8,037 nt of DNA from Thermodesulfatator atlanticus (GTDB lineage Bacteria > Desulfobacterota > Thermodesulfobacteria > Thermodesulfobacteriales > Thermodesulfatatoraceae). Shown piece after piece: positions 1 to 6,743 of this stretch (position 1 is its first letter; every line of letters begins with the position of its first letter). The stretch is from contig DROK01000148.1 in NCBI GenBank assembly GCA_011321895.1, positions 1 through 8,037 of the forward strand, written 5' to 3'. The position numbers were made by a program, and so were the translations under genes. The notes beneath the pieces are model-generated. The model was not told where the DNA came from, made no database searches, and saw only the letters and a program-made list of their open reading frames with translations.

Positions 1-1041
1 AACCCGTATTACGACAACGGGATCAAGATCTTCGGCCGGGACGGTTTTAAGCTTTCTGATGAACTGGAGGCAAAAATCGAAGAAATGGTCCTTAATGAAA
101 CCATTTCTTCTTTCCGGGCCGAAGAGGCGGATATCGGCCGGGCCTACCGGCTAGAAGACGCCCCGGGGCGATATATCGTCCATTTAAAACACACTTTCCC
201 CAAAGACCTTACCCTGGACGGGCTCAAAATCGTCCTTGATTGCGCCCACGGTGCCGCCTACAAAGTGGCCCCGGCGGTCTTTGAAGAATTGGGGGCGGAG
301 GTGGTTAAAATCGGGGTGGAACCCAACGGCACCAACATCAACCTGGACTGCGGGGCCCTTCACCCGGAAAAGGTAAGGGAAACCGTGCTCAAAGAACAGG
401 CCGACCTGGGCATAGCCCTGGATGGCGACGCGGACCGGGTCATCATCGTTGACGAACACGGAGACCTCGTAGACGGGGACCAAATCCTCTACATGTGTGC
501 CCGTGAGATGAAAGAAGAGGGTCTCCTTAAAGGAGGCGCGGTGGTGGCCACGGTGATGAGCAATATGGGCCTCGAGAAGGCCCTTTCTGAGCTGGGCTTA
601 AAGCTGGTGCGCACGAAGGTGGGCGACCGGTTTGTGGTGGAAATGATGCGCCAGGAAGGCTACAACCTTGGGGGCGAACAATCAGGGCACATCATTTTTC
701 TGGAACACGCTACCACCGGAGACGGTATTTTGGCCGCCCTTCAGGTGCTGGCCATTATGAAAAAGAAGGAAAAACCCGTCTCCGAGCTGGCCAAACTGGA
801 AAAGTTTCCCCAGGTCCTGGTCAACGTTTCGGTCCAAAAGAAGCTGCCGGAAGAAGAGATAGAAGGCCTTTCCCCCTTGGTAAAGCGTATTGAGCAAGAA
901 CTTGGCCGGGACGGACGGGTATTGATCAGGCCCTCCGGGACGGAACCCAAGTACCGGGTGATGGTAGAAGGCCTTGATGAAGAAAAGATAAGGAGCTACG
1001 CCGAAGAAATCGCCGATCACATAATGAAAAAGCTTGCTTAA
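1..1041 (+). CDS. glmM: Phosphoglucosamine mutase GlmM, 5' end outside window
   Basis: GlmM converts glucosamine-6-phosphate to glucosamine-1-phosphate in the cytoplasm, on the way to UDP-GlcNAc for peptidoglycan and lipopolysaccharide. The frame is open from base 1 and begins NPYYDNGIKIFG, which normally directly follows the phosphoserine motif (ASHNP). The active-site serine therefore lies just upstream of the window. Visible family motifs are the Mg-binding loop DGDADR (421-438), the sugar-recognition loop GEQSGH (673-690) and the C-terminal phosphate-binding loop RPSGTEPK (928-951). About 346 residues are present of the roughly 450 usual. The family is also close to phosphomannomutases, but the NPYYDNGIKIF start and GEQSGH favour GlmM. 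Its TAA stop interlocks with the stop of the convergent mgtC-like gene (shared TTAA). An in-frame ATG at 85 is internal, not the start. Confidence 0.95.
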   Translation, partial: NPYYDNGIKIFGRDGFKLSDELEAKIEEMVLNETISSFRAEEADIGRAYRLEDAPGRYIVHLKHTFPKDLTLDGLKIVLDCAHGAAYKVAPAVFEELGAEVVKIGVEPNGTNINLDCGALHPEKVRETVLKEQADLGIALDGDADRVIIVDEHGDLVDGDQILYMCAREMKEEGLLKGGAVVATVMSNMGLEKALSELGLKLVRTKVGDRFVVEMMRQEGYNLGGEQSGHIIFLEHATTGDGILAALQVLAIMKKKEKPVSELAKLEKFPQVLVNVSVQKKLPEEEIEGLSPLVKRIEQELGRDGRVLIRPSGTEPKYRVMVEGLDEEKIRSYAEEIADHIMKKLA

Positions 1042-1733
1042 GGGACCGGGGCCTCTTCCCAGGAAATACTTTCGACGTTTTCCAGAAGCAAAATTTCGTC
1101 GATGATCTTTTTCTGAGGGATGTCGTCTGTGGTGCGCAGCCTGATCTTTATGGTGTGCCGCCTTTGGGCCAGATCGTAATAAAAATTGACGGCCTGGATT
1201 TCGGCGCGGTAGCGTTTCAGGATTTCGGTAATCTCATCAAGCCGTTCAGAGGGGCAACGGCAAGAAACGGTCAAGATGCTGTAAATGTCGTGCACGAAAG
1301 AGGGCCTCAGCAGGCGTCTGAAAACATAGAGAAATACCAAGCTGATGGAAGTGGTAATGACCGCGGCGCCGTAAGCCCCCATCCCCACGGCCAGGCCGAT
1401 GGCGTTTACCAACCAGAGCCCCGCGGCGGTGGTAAGCCCTTTGACTTTCCCTTTGCCCTTGATAATGGCCCCGGCCCCCAGAAAACCCATCCCCGCTACG
1501 GTGTAAGAAGGGATACGGGAGGGATCAAGGCGAATCACCGCGGCGGAAGAAAAACCGTGGTACTGGCTGGTAAGATAAAGAGAGAGGTCCATCAAAAGAC
1601 AGGCCGCGGTGGCCACGATGATATTGGTCCTGAAGCCGGCGGCCTGGCCGTGTCTTTCCCTTTCGTACCCGATGGCTCCCCCTAAAGTGGCAGCCAGCAA
1701 CAACTTGAGAAACAGGTCCAGAAAATCCTCCAT
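1038..1733 (-). CDS. MgtC/SapB-family membrane protein
   Basis: This is a 231-residue inner-membrane protein of the MgtC/SapB family. Some members affect Mg2+ homeostasis, F1Fo-ATPase activity or virulence, but most, probably including this one, have no assigned role. The N-terminal ~140 residues are hydrophobic, with about four membrane segments and hallmark motifs: GGAIGYERERHG (18-29), AGFRT (32-36), DPSRI (70-74), GMGFLGAGAIIKG (81-93) and GLTTAAGLW (99-107). Residues ~150-231 form a soluble tail with the spacing of the ACT-like domain seen in longer MgtC proteins. The ATG at 1733 is chosen because the membrane domain begins at once (MEDFLDLFLKLLL). The frame stays open upstream to 1943, but that part runs antisense to the next gene and does not resemble the family. 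No Shine-Dalgarno precedes the ATG; the upstream bases are pyrimidine-rich (CCCCCT). An in-frame TTG three codons upstream is an alternative start. Confidence 0.9.
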   Translation of the reverse strand: MEDFLDLFLKLLLAATLGGAIGYERERHGQAAGFRTNIIVATAACLLMDLSLYLTSQYHGFSSAAVIRLDPSRIPSYTVAGMGFLGAGAIIKGKGKVKGLTTAAGLWLVNAIGLAVGMGAYGAAVITTSISLVFLYVFRRLLRPSFVHDIYSILTVSCRCPSERLDEITEILKRYRAEIQAVNFYYDLAQRRHTIKIRLRTTDDIPQKKIIDEILLLENVESISWEEAPVP

Positions 1734-1785
1734 AGGGGGCAATTTACCGGGACGGGGTTTTTGCGCAAGTTTGTCCCTTACGTCC

Positions 1786-1813
1786 TTGCCCTTGTCGGTT
1801 TTTTTGTTACATT
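1786..1813 (+). promoter_or_regulatory. Possible sigma-70-type promoter for the Rho-N/purC operon
   Basis: TTGCCC (1786-1791) and TACATT (1808-1813) each match four of six consensus positions of the -35 and -10 boxes, with a 16-bp spacer containing a run of seven T. Transcription would begin near 1820, giving a short leader before the strong Shine-Dalgarno at 1834-1843. Position in the divergent intergenic region supports it, but the match is weak and was made by eye. Confidence 0.3.
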
Positions 1814-1844
1814 GGCTGTGATTCCAAAGGTTTAGGAGGGAGGT

Positions 1845-2174
1845 ATGGCGGAACTTCCCAAACTGGAAAAGAAGCTTGAAAAGATGACCGTTAAGGAACT
1901 GCGGGAAATAGCCCTTCAGATCCCGGAAATCCAGGGTGTACACGGAATGAATAAAGAAGAGCTCATTTCCGCCCTGAAAAAGGTCTACGGCATCGAAGAG
2001 AAGCCGCGCAAGGTGGGCGGCAGCATGCGGGAACTAAAGGCCAAGATAGCCAAGTTTAAACAGCTGGCGGCCCAAGCCAAGGAAGAAGGAGACCTTGAGC
2101 GTTACGAACGTTACCGCCGGCTGGCGTCCCGTTTTAAAAAGAGGACCAGAAAGCTGGCCCGGATGGCGGCTTAA
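1845..2174 (+). CDS. Small basic protein with Rho N-terminal-like domain
   Basis: This is a 109-residue protein of unknown function. Residues ~14-47 ([10 protein letters not shown] through ELISALKK) resemble the Rho_N/SAP-like helical fold found at the N terminus of transcription termination factor Rho and in unrelated small proteins, where it is thought to contact nucleic acid. Residues ~61-105 are predicted helical, probably a hairpin or coiled coil, and end in a strongly basic tail ([12 protein letters not shown]), consistent with RNA or DNA binding. There is no Rho ATPase domain, and the length is that of a complete small protein rather than a broken rho. The start is secure: AGGAGG at 1834-1839, extended by GGAGG to 1843, sits just before the ATG. 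The stop is 2 bp before purC, so the two are very likely co-transcribed and translationally coupled. Function is inferred from the domain only. Confidence 0.85.
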   Translation: MAELPKLEKKLEKMTVKELREIALQIPEIQGVHGMNKEELISALKKVYGIEEKPRKVGGSMRELKAKIAKFKQLAAQAKEEGDLERYERYRRLASRFKKRTRKLARMAA

Positions 2175-2176
2175 TC

Positions 2177-3067
2177 ATGAAAGCCGTGTTTGAAACCCAT
2201 TTTCCGGCCCTTAAGTTGATCCACCGGGGGAAAGTAAGGGACCTCTACGAGGTCGAGGACCAATTACTCATGGTGGCCACGGACCGTATCTCTGCCTTTG
2301 ACGTGGTCATGCCCACCCCCATCCCTGACAAGGGCAAGGTCCTGACCCAGCTTTCGGTCTTCTGGTTTGAGTTTCTTAAAGACCTGGTGCCCAACCACCT
2401 GATCACCGCCAACGTGGAAGAGTTTCCCCCGGTGTGCCAGCCCTACCGGGAAGAGTTGCACCTAAGGAGTATGCTGGTCAGAAAGACAGAACCCCTCCCG
2501 GTAGAGTGTATCGTGAGGGGGTATCTTGCCGGTTCCGGGCTTAAGGAATACCGTCGAAGCGGCACCGTGTGCGGCATAAAACTACCCGCTGGCTTGCGGG
2601 AGGCCGACAAATTACCGGAGCCCATCTTTACCCCTTCCACCAAGGCCCAGGAGGGGCACGACGTAAACATTACCTTTGAGGAATGCGTACGCCTCATCGG
2701 GCCCGAGCTAGCGGAAAAGGTGCGCCACCTTTCGCTGGCCATTTATAAAAAGGCTGCGGCCTACGCGGAGGAAAGGGGTATCATCATTGCAGACACCAAG
2801 TTCGAGTTCGGGCTGGCTGACGGAAAGCTTCTCCTCATAGACGAAGTCCTTACGCCTGACTCTTCCCGTTTCTGGCCCAAAGAGGAATACGAACCCGGTC
2901 GCCCCCAAAAGAGTTTTGACAAGCAGTTTTTGAGGGACTGGCTAGAAGAAATCGGCTGGAATAAGGAACCACCTGCCCCGGAACTCCCCCCGGAAATCGT
3001 CGAAAAAACCAGGGCCAGGTATCTTGAAGCCTATAAAAGGATTACGGGAAAGGATCTCCCCGTTTGA
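2177..3067 (+). CDS. purC: Phosphoribosylaminoimidazole-succinocarboxamide (SAICAR) synthase
   Basis: PurC joins L-aspartate to CAIR with ATP to form SAICAR in de novo purine synthesis, in the cytoplasm. The 296-residue protein is complete. Visible motifs are the nucleotide-binding start [11 protein letters not shown] (16-26), ATDRISAFD (34-42), the first SAICAR signature [14 protein letters not shown] (107-120), [10 protein letters not shown] (153-162), the second signature [10 protein letters not shown] (203-212) and [14 protein letters not shown] (221-234). The length fits the longer single-domain form, like yeast Ade1, rather than the ~240-residue form of many bacteria. No separate strong Shine-Dalgarno precedes its ATG: only GGATGG-like bases inside the upstream gene. 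Translation probably depends on coupling to the upstream stop 2 bp away. Its TGA overlaps the TTG start of the ParB-like gene. Confidence 0.97.
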   Translation: MKAVFETHFPALKLIHRGKVRDLYEVEDQLLMVATDRISAFDVVMPTPIPDKGKVLTQLSVFWFEFLKDLVPNHLITANVEEFPPVCQPYREELHLRSMLVRKTEPLPVECIVRGYLAGSGLKEYRRSGTVCGIKLPAGLREADKLPEPIFTPSTKAQEGHDVNITFEECVRLIGPELAEKVRHLSLAIYKKAAAYAEERGIIIADTKFEFGLADGKLLLIDEVLTPDSSRFWPKEEYEPGRPQKSFDKQFLRDWLEEIGWNKEPPAPELPPEIVEKTRARYLEAYKRITGKDLPV

Positions 3068-3993
3068 AGTTCGTACACCAGACACTTTCCTTAAACAAGA
3101 TAGATTTTGAAGACCAGACCTTCTGTCTATCTTATCCCTGCCGGGCCAGCAATCTCTTGCCTTCCATTGATTTGGTCGGGATCATTCACCCCCCGGTGTT
3201 ACGGCAGAAGGAAGACCGGTATCAGATCGTCTGCGGGCGGGGGCGGCTGGAAGCGGCCCGGCAACTGGGGCACCAGGAGGTGGTCTGTAAAGTGCTCCCC
3301 GGCTGGGTAGATGACCTTACCTGTCTGGCCATCTCCTTTGAAGAAAACGTCACCACCCGGGGGTTTAACCTGGTAGAAAAGGCCCTGGTGGTAGAGAAAT
3401 TTCTCGATTATCTCCCTGACGAGGAAGTGATCCAGCATATCCTGCCCCGCCTGGGGCTGGCGCCCCGTTACCAGCACCTGGAATTTTTGAAACAACTGGG
3501 GTTTCTTGAGGAAGAGGCCAAAGAGCTCCTGGTGGCCGAGGTTTTAAACCCCCAGGTGGCGGTCAAACTCCTGGAATGGGACGAAGAAAGCCGCAAAGAC
3601 TTCATCTGCCTGATAAGACAGCTGAGACCAAGTTTTAGTCGCCAGCGAGAAATTTACGAAATCCTGGCGGATTTGGCCCGCAAAGAAGAAATCAGCGTGA
3701 AGGACCTGATAGATGAAGAAGCCCAGGATATCGTGGCGGATGAAAGGCTTAACCCACCCCAGAAGGTAGAGAAACTCTTTCAGCGGCTGCGAAAGAGGCT
3801 CTACCCTACCCTTTCCCGCCACGAAGCCCATTATCAAAAAGTAGCCCGCAAGCTGGCCCCTTACGGGCTGCGGCTTAAGGCCTCCCCCTCCTTTGAAAAA
3901 GATTCCTGGCAGATAGAGATCAAGGTCAAAAAGCTTTCGGAACTTAAAGAGAAATGGCCTGAAATCGCGGCCCTTCTCGCCGAGCTCGCATAA
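3064..3993 (+). CDS. Orphan ParB-domain protein
   Basis: This is a 309-residue protein with a ParB/Spo0J-type N-terminal domain. Residues 39-69 match ParB box I, including HPPVLRQ and [13 protein letters not shown] in place of the usual GERRxRA nucleotide-binding motif. [15 protein letters not shown] (93-107) matches the box II ENxxR region. Residues ~125-155 ([20 protein letters not shown]) sit where ParB has its helix-turn-helix. The rest is helical and charged, without a recognisable ParB dimerisation domain. The only usable start is the TTG at 3064: an in-frame TAA lies at 3034-3036, and AAAGGA lies ~9 bases before the TTG. The start shares TTGA with the purC stop, implying translational coupling. 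There is no adjacent parA and no visible parS-like repeat, so chromosome partitioning is not supported; CTP binding or a regulatory role is possible. The 3' end overlaps holA by 50 bp on the opposite strand. Confidence 0.8.
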   Translation: MKFVHQTLSLNKIDFEDQTFCLSYPCRASNLLPSIDLVGIIHPPVLRQKEDRYQIVCGRGRLEAARQLGHQEVVCKVLPGWVDDLTCLAISFEENVTTRGFNLVEKALVVEKFLDYLPDEEVIQHILPRLGLAPRYQHLEFLKQLGFLEEEAKELLVAEVLNPQVAVKLLEWDEESRKDFICLIRQLRPSFSRQREIYEILADLARKEEISVKDLIDEEAQDIVADERLNPPQKVEKLFQRLRKRLYPTLSRHEAHYQKVARKLAPYGLRLKASPSFEKDSWQIEIKVKKLSELKEKWPEIAALLAELA

Positions 3994-5053
3994 CTTTTTC
4001 CAAAAAACAGAAAAAGAGAAAGAATTCTTCCTCTGGCAGGCCTCCCCTTTTGAGTTTGGCGTCCAGGGCCAGCAACTCTTTGAAAATCTGGGAGAAGGCC
4101 TCCTGCGGAACCTTTTGTGCCTGCGGGACCATCTTGTAGGCCGCGTAAGGATGGAGTTTTTGAAGTTCCTTTGGGGGGCGGTGGGGAAATAATTCCTTCA
4201 GGACCTGGGCGTAAAGGTTTTTGAAAGAAGAAAAATCCCTGCTGCGGGCCAGGGCCTCCGCCCGGGCCAGGATTTCTTTGATGAGAAAAAGCCTTTTGAA
4301 GTAAGTGACCAGGGTGGCCAGGATGACCAGGGGGTAAAGCCCCTGAAGGAGGAGGCCTCTCAGGACGTTTAACGCCCCGGCAGCCCCTTCGCGCCAGAAG
4401 GCCTCAAGTAGCTGGTAAGGCGCACTTTCAGCGTGGGGAGACACCACCTCCCGCACGTCTTCCACGGTGATCACCGCCCGTTCTCCTACGTAAAGGGAAA
4501 GCTTCGTCAGCTCCTGTTCAAGGGCTACAAGGTCTTCCCCCACCAGGAAGAGGAGCTCTTCTGCGGTCTGACGGTCCATTTTTTTGTTAAACGCCGCCAG
4601 GATCTCCGGAATCTCGGTCTTTAAGAGGTCCCGCTTGCGGGGAGACGGCAGGGGAACCAGGACCCCCTTTTCCAGGGCAAAGAGGTAGAGGGGGTGGTTT
4701 TCCTTGAGGGCCTCAAGCACCAGACAGAGGCTGAGCCTGGCCTTGTGTTTTTCCAGAAAAGAAAAGAAAGCCGGGGTCAGATGGTTAAGGGCGGCGGAAG
4801 GGTTTTTCAAATGGAAGACCTTGCGCCCGATGAGGGCCGGAGTCTTTAGACGATTCCAGGCGGTCTCCCAGGAAACTTCCCCCAGATCAAGCTCTTCAAG
4901 CTGATGACCAAGCTCCCCCAGCTTTTGCCACAGCCGGCGCAAGAGTTCCTGCCCCACCAGCTGGTCTCCCAAAAAGAGATAGAGGGGGGCAATCCTTCCC
5001 TTTTCTGCTAAAGCGATGATCTTTTCGAAGTGAGGACGTTTAAAGACCGGCAC
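3944..5053 (-). CDS. holA: DNA polymerase III delta subunit
   Basis: The delta subunit of the clamp loader opens the beta sliding clamp and helps load it at primed DNA during replication. The 369-residue protein is slightly longer than the ~330-350 usual. It shows the family's N-terminal YLFLGDQ (25-31), the central GEDLVALEQELTKLSLYVG (172-190) followed by ITVEDV (195-200), and the C-terminal LLALDAKLKRG (327-337). Divergent sequence is normal for this subunit, and the order of motifs makes the call good. The start is a GTG at 5051-5053. An in-frame TAG lies two codons upstream and no other early start codon exists, so GTG is the only choice, yet no Shine-Dalgarno is visible. The last ~16 residues, a charged tail after the final helix, are encoded in the overlap with the convergent ParB-like gene. 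Confidence 0.9.
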   Translation of the reverse strand: MPVFKRPHFEKIIALAEKGRIAPLYLFLGDQLVGQELLRRLWQKLGELGHQLEELDLGEVSWETAWNRLKTPALIGRKVFHLKNPSAALNHLTPAFFSFLEKHKARLSLCLVLEALKENHPLYLFALEKGVLVPLPSPRKRDLLKTEIPEILAAFNKKMDRQTAEELLFLVGEDLVALEQELTKLSLYVGERAVITVEDVREVVSPHAESAPYQLLEAFWREGAAGALNVLRGLLLQGLYPLVILATLVTYFKRLFLIKEILARAEALARSRDFSSFKNLYAQVLKELFPHRPPKELQKLHPYAAYKMVPQAQKVPQEAFSQIFKELLALDAKLKRGGLPEEEFFLFFCFLEKVMRARREGPRFQAISL

Positions 5054-5134
5054 GAACTAATTTCTAACGCAAAAACAGGCCTAACAAAAGATGAAAGAAT
5101 GGTAAAGCCGTGCTATCTATTGAAAAGCCCACAG

Positions 5135-5142
5135 AAGGAGGT
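5135..5142 (+). promoter_or_regulatory. Strong Shine-Dalgarno that fixes the DsrE-family start
   Basis: AAGGAGGT lies four bases before the ATG at 5147. The same frame is open back to 5030, but that extension overlaps the start of holA and lacks its own ribosome site, so this motif decides the start. Confidence 0.8.
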
Positions 5143-5146
5143 CGCC

Positions 5147-5491
5147 ATGGCGCTTAAGCTCTTGTTACACGTCCCGGATGCCGCACGTTATAAGGTAGCT
5201 TTGAATATGGGCATAAATTTTTTGAAAACCAGAAAGGAAGGAGAAACTTTGACAGCCAGGGTGCTGGTAAACGCCCAGGGCATCACGGTCCTGCTGGAAG
5301 ACGATTCCCAAGCCGACGAAAAAAGGAAACTTTTTATGGAATTGGGAGGAGAAATCTATTTTTGCGAAAACGCCATGAAGGCCTTTGACGTACCCAAGGA
5401 AAAGGTCCCGGCGGGCTGCTTCACCGTGCCTGCCGGTATCCGGGCCCTGGTGGAATGGCAAGAGGAAGGTTTTCGGTACGTACGGGCCTAA
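5147..5491 (+). CDS. DsrE/DsrF-like family protein
   Basis: This is a 114-residue cytoplasmic protein of the DsrE/DsrF/TusD-like fold, a family that includes sulfur-carrier proteins of sulfur oxidation, sulfate reduction and tRNA thiolation, plus many members of unknown role. It begins with a beta strand (MALKLLLHVP) and a helix (ARYKVALNMGINFLK). IYFCENAMKAFDV (70-82) carries Cys73 at the position of the family's active cysteine. The end, VPAGIRALVEWQEEGFRYVR, is the usual C-terminal pattern of short DsrE members. A second cysteine (Cys91) precedes that pattern. The gene starts the DsrE-Mrp-SixA-like run and lies 28 bp before the Mrp gene, suggesting sulfur transfer linked to Fe-S or metal-cofactor handling. 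I cannot tell a true persulfide carrier from a non-catalytic homologue. A TGCTATCTAT stretch at 5111-5120 could belong to its promoter, but no convincing -35 box is seen. Confidence 0.85.
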   Translation: MALKLLLHVPDAARYKVALNMGINFLKTRKEGETLTARVLVNAQGITVLLEDDSQADEKRKLFMELGGEIYFCENAMKAFDVPKEKVPAGCFTVPAGIRALVEWQEEGFRYVRA

Positions 5492-5493
5492 AT

Positions 5494-5510
5494 CTTTAAA
5501 AGTTTTAAAG
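5494..5510 (+). repeat. Perfect 8-bp inverted repeat overlapping the Mrp ribosome site
   Basis: CTTTAAAA and TTTTAAAG flank a single central G. As RNA it could form a weak six-pair stem with a five-base loop, touching the first bases of the AAGGAGG Shine-Dalgarno at 5508-5514. As DNA it is symmetric enough for a dimeric regulator. It is A/T-rich and may be chance. Confidence 0.4.
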
Positions 5511-5514
5511 GAGG
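5508..5514 (+). promoter_or_regulatory. Shine-Dalgarno that fixes the Mrp start
   Basis: AAGGAGG is followed five bases later by the ATG at 5520. The frame is open back to 5385 inside the upstream gene, but only this start gives an Mrp-like N terminus. Confidence 0.8.
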
Positions 5515-5519
5515 AAAAT

Positions 5520-6707
5520 ATGGCTGAAACCATCCCCGGTCTTACCGCTCAAGGAGGCGAACGCAGCGCCATCCTTGAGCACCAGGAACGCCGCCTTCAG
5601 GAACAACTGGCCAAGATACGCCACAAGATCATGGTCATGTCAGGTAAAGGAGGGGTCGGGAAGAGTTCGGTAGCGGTCAACCTGGCCATCGGGCTTTCTT
5701 TGCAGGATTTTATGGTAGGGCTTTTAGACGTTGACCTCCACGGCCCCAACGTCCCCAAGATGCTGGGTTTGCGGCGGGGGCGACTCCAGCGCCGGCCAGA
5801 CGGTCGCATCGGGGCCATCGTTTACTCTCCGAACCTCAAATTCCTCTCCATCGAACCGTTACTCCCCCAGGAAGACGCCGCGGTCATTTGGCGGGGGCCG
5901 TTAAAGATATCCGCGATCAGGCAATTCATCGCGGACATTGATTGGGGCAAGCTGGACTACCTCATCATTGACGCCCCTCCGGGCACCGGCGACGAGCCCC
6001 TCACCGTGGCCAAGACCATCCCCGACGCCTACGCCCTTTTAGTCACCACCCCGCAGGAGGTCTCCCTTATTGACGTGCGCAAGTCTTATAACTTTTGCCG
6101 CAAAGTAAAAATGAGGATCCTGGGGCTGGTGGAAAACATGAGCGGTTTCATCTGCCCCCACTGCGGCAAAGAGGTAGACCTCTTTAAACGGGGCGGGGGA
6201 GAAAGGCTGGCCGAAGAGCTGGGCATCAAATTCCTGGGCCGCATCCCGGTTGACCCGCGCATCGTGGCGGCCGGAGACGCAGGCAAGCCTGTGATTGCCG
6301 CCTACCCGGAATCTAAAACCGCCGAAGCCTTTGAGGAGCTGGTAAGAAACGTGGTGGCTGCCACGGAGGAATTCTTTAGGGACGTGGAAGAGGGGCGCTA
6401 TATGCGGCTGGCCGTACCGGTGGAAGGGCCGGTGGTGGCAGAATCCCTTGAAGGCGCGGATCTTTTTGCCCTCTACGACGTTGAGAAGGGGCAGGTGAAA
6501 GTAAAAGACGTGGCCAAAAAGCCGGAAGACTCCCCCCTTGATCTCTGGCTTAAAGAACAGGTGGTCACCCACCTGATAGTGCCGCAAATACCCGAAGAGT
6601 TGAAACAAAAGCTCACTAACATAGGGGTCCGGTTAGTTGAAGGGGTGGCTCCCAAAACCAAAGCCGATCTGGCGGTCCAGGATTATTTGGCAGGTATCAT
6701 AAAATGA
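5520..6707 (+). CDS. Mrp/NBP35 P-loop ATPase with C-terminal NifX-like domain
   Basis: This is a 395-residue cytoplasmic protein. Residues ~34-290 form the Mrp/NBP35 (ApbC-like) ATPase, which in this family binds and passes on Fe-S clusters. Motifs are the deviant Walker A GKGGVGKSS (42-50), the DVDLHGPNVPKMLG switch region (70-83), IIDAPPGTGDEPL (149-161) and the cluster-binding ENMSGFICPHCG (205-216) with Cys212 and Cys215. The NBP35-type N-terminal cysteine cluster is absent; an ~35-residue charged helix takes its place. Residues ~295-395 (from MRLAVPVEGP) resemble the dinitrogenase Fe-Mo cofactor (NifX/NifB-tail) domain, but the usual HFGxA motif reads SLEGAD here, without the histidine. 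From memory, a similar fusion is known for MrpORP of Desulfovibrio, part of the orange-protein system. The preceding DsrE-family gene fits a sulfur or metal role. Delivery of a specific cofactor is inference. Confidence 0.9.
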   Translation: MAETIPGLTAQGGERSAILEHQERRLQEQLAKIRHKIMVMSGKGGVGKSSVAVNLAIGLSLQDFMVGLLDVDLHGPNVPKMLGLRRGRLQRRPDGRIGAIVYSPNLKFLSIEPLLPQEDAAVIWRGPLKISAIRQFIADIDWGKLDYLIIDAPPGTGDEPLTVAKTIPDAYALLVTTPQEVSLIDVRKSYNFCRKVKMRILGLVENMSGFICPHCGKEVDLFKRGGGERLAEELGIKFLGRIPVDPRIVAAGDAGKPVIAAYPESKTAEAFEELVRNVVAATEEFFRDVEEGRYMRLAVPVEGPVVAESLEGADLFALYDVEKGQVKVKDVAKKPEDSPLDLWLKEQVVTHLIVPQIPEELKQKLTNIGVRLVEGVAPKTKADLAVQDYLAGIIK

Positions 6708-6743
6708 CTATCTTTTTGAGAGAAAGGCCTGAGGAGGTGGGGT

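Noticed and set aside
1155..1685. A 176-codon plus-strand open frame opposite the mgtC-like gene.
   Set aside because: Gly/Pro/Arg-rich, low-complexity translation with no ribosome site; it mirrors the real membrane protein on the minus strand.
1749..1777. GGGAC and GTCCC arms around a TTGCGCAA palindrome, considered as a terminator or operator.
   Set aside because: The stem is only five pairs with a long loop and no T-tract directly after it; it is also upstream of both divergent genes, where a terminator is not expected.
1734..1943. N-terminal extension of the mgtC-like gene, open for 70 codons upstream of its ATG.
   Set aside because: It runs antisense into the Rho-N gene, has no family resemblance, and the membrane domain begins right at the ATG at 1733.
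5030..5146. 39-codon N-terminal extension of the DsrE-family protein.
   Set aside because: It overlaps the holA start, and the strong Shine-Dalgarno lies at 5135-5142 before the ATG at 5147, which gives a normal family N terminus.
5385..5519. 45-codon N-terminal extension of the Mrp protein.
   Set aside because: It overlaps the 3' part of the DsrE-family gene in another frame; the Shine-Dalgarno at 5508-5514 supports the ATG at 5520.
3064..6707. A ParA/ParB-type partition system formed by the ParB-like protein and the Mrp ATPase.
   Set aside because: The ATPase has the CPHC cluster motif and Mrp signatures rather than ParA ones, it is in a separate operon, and no parS-like repeats are visible.
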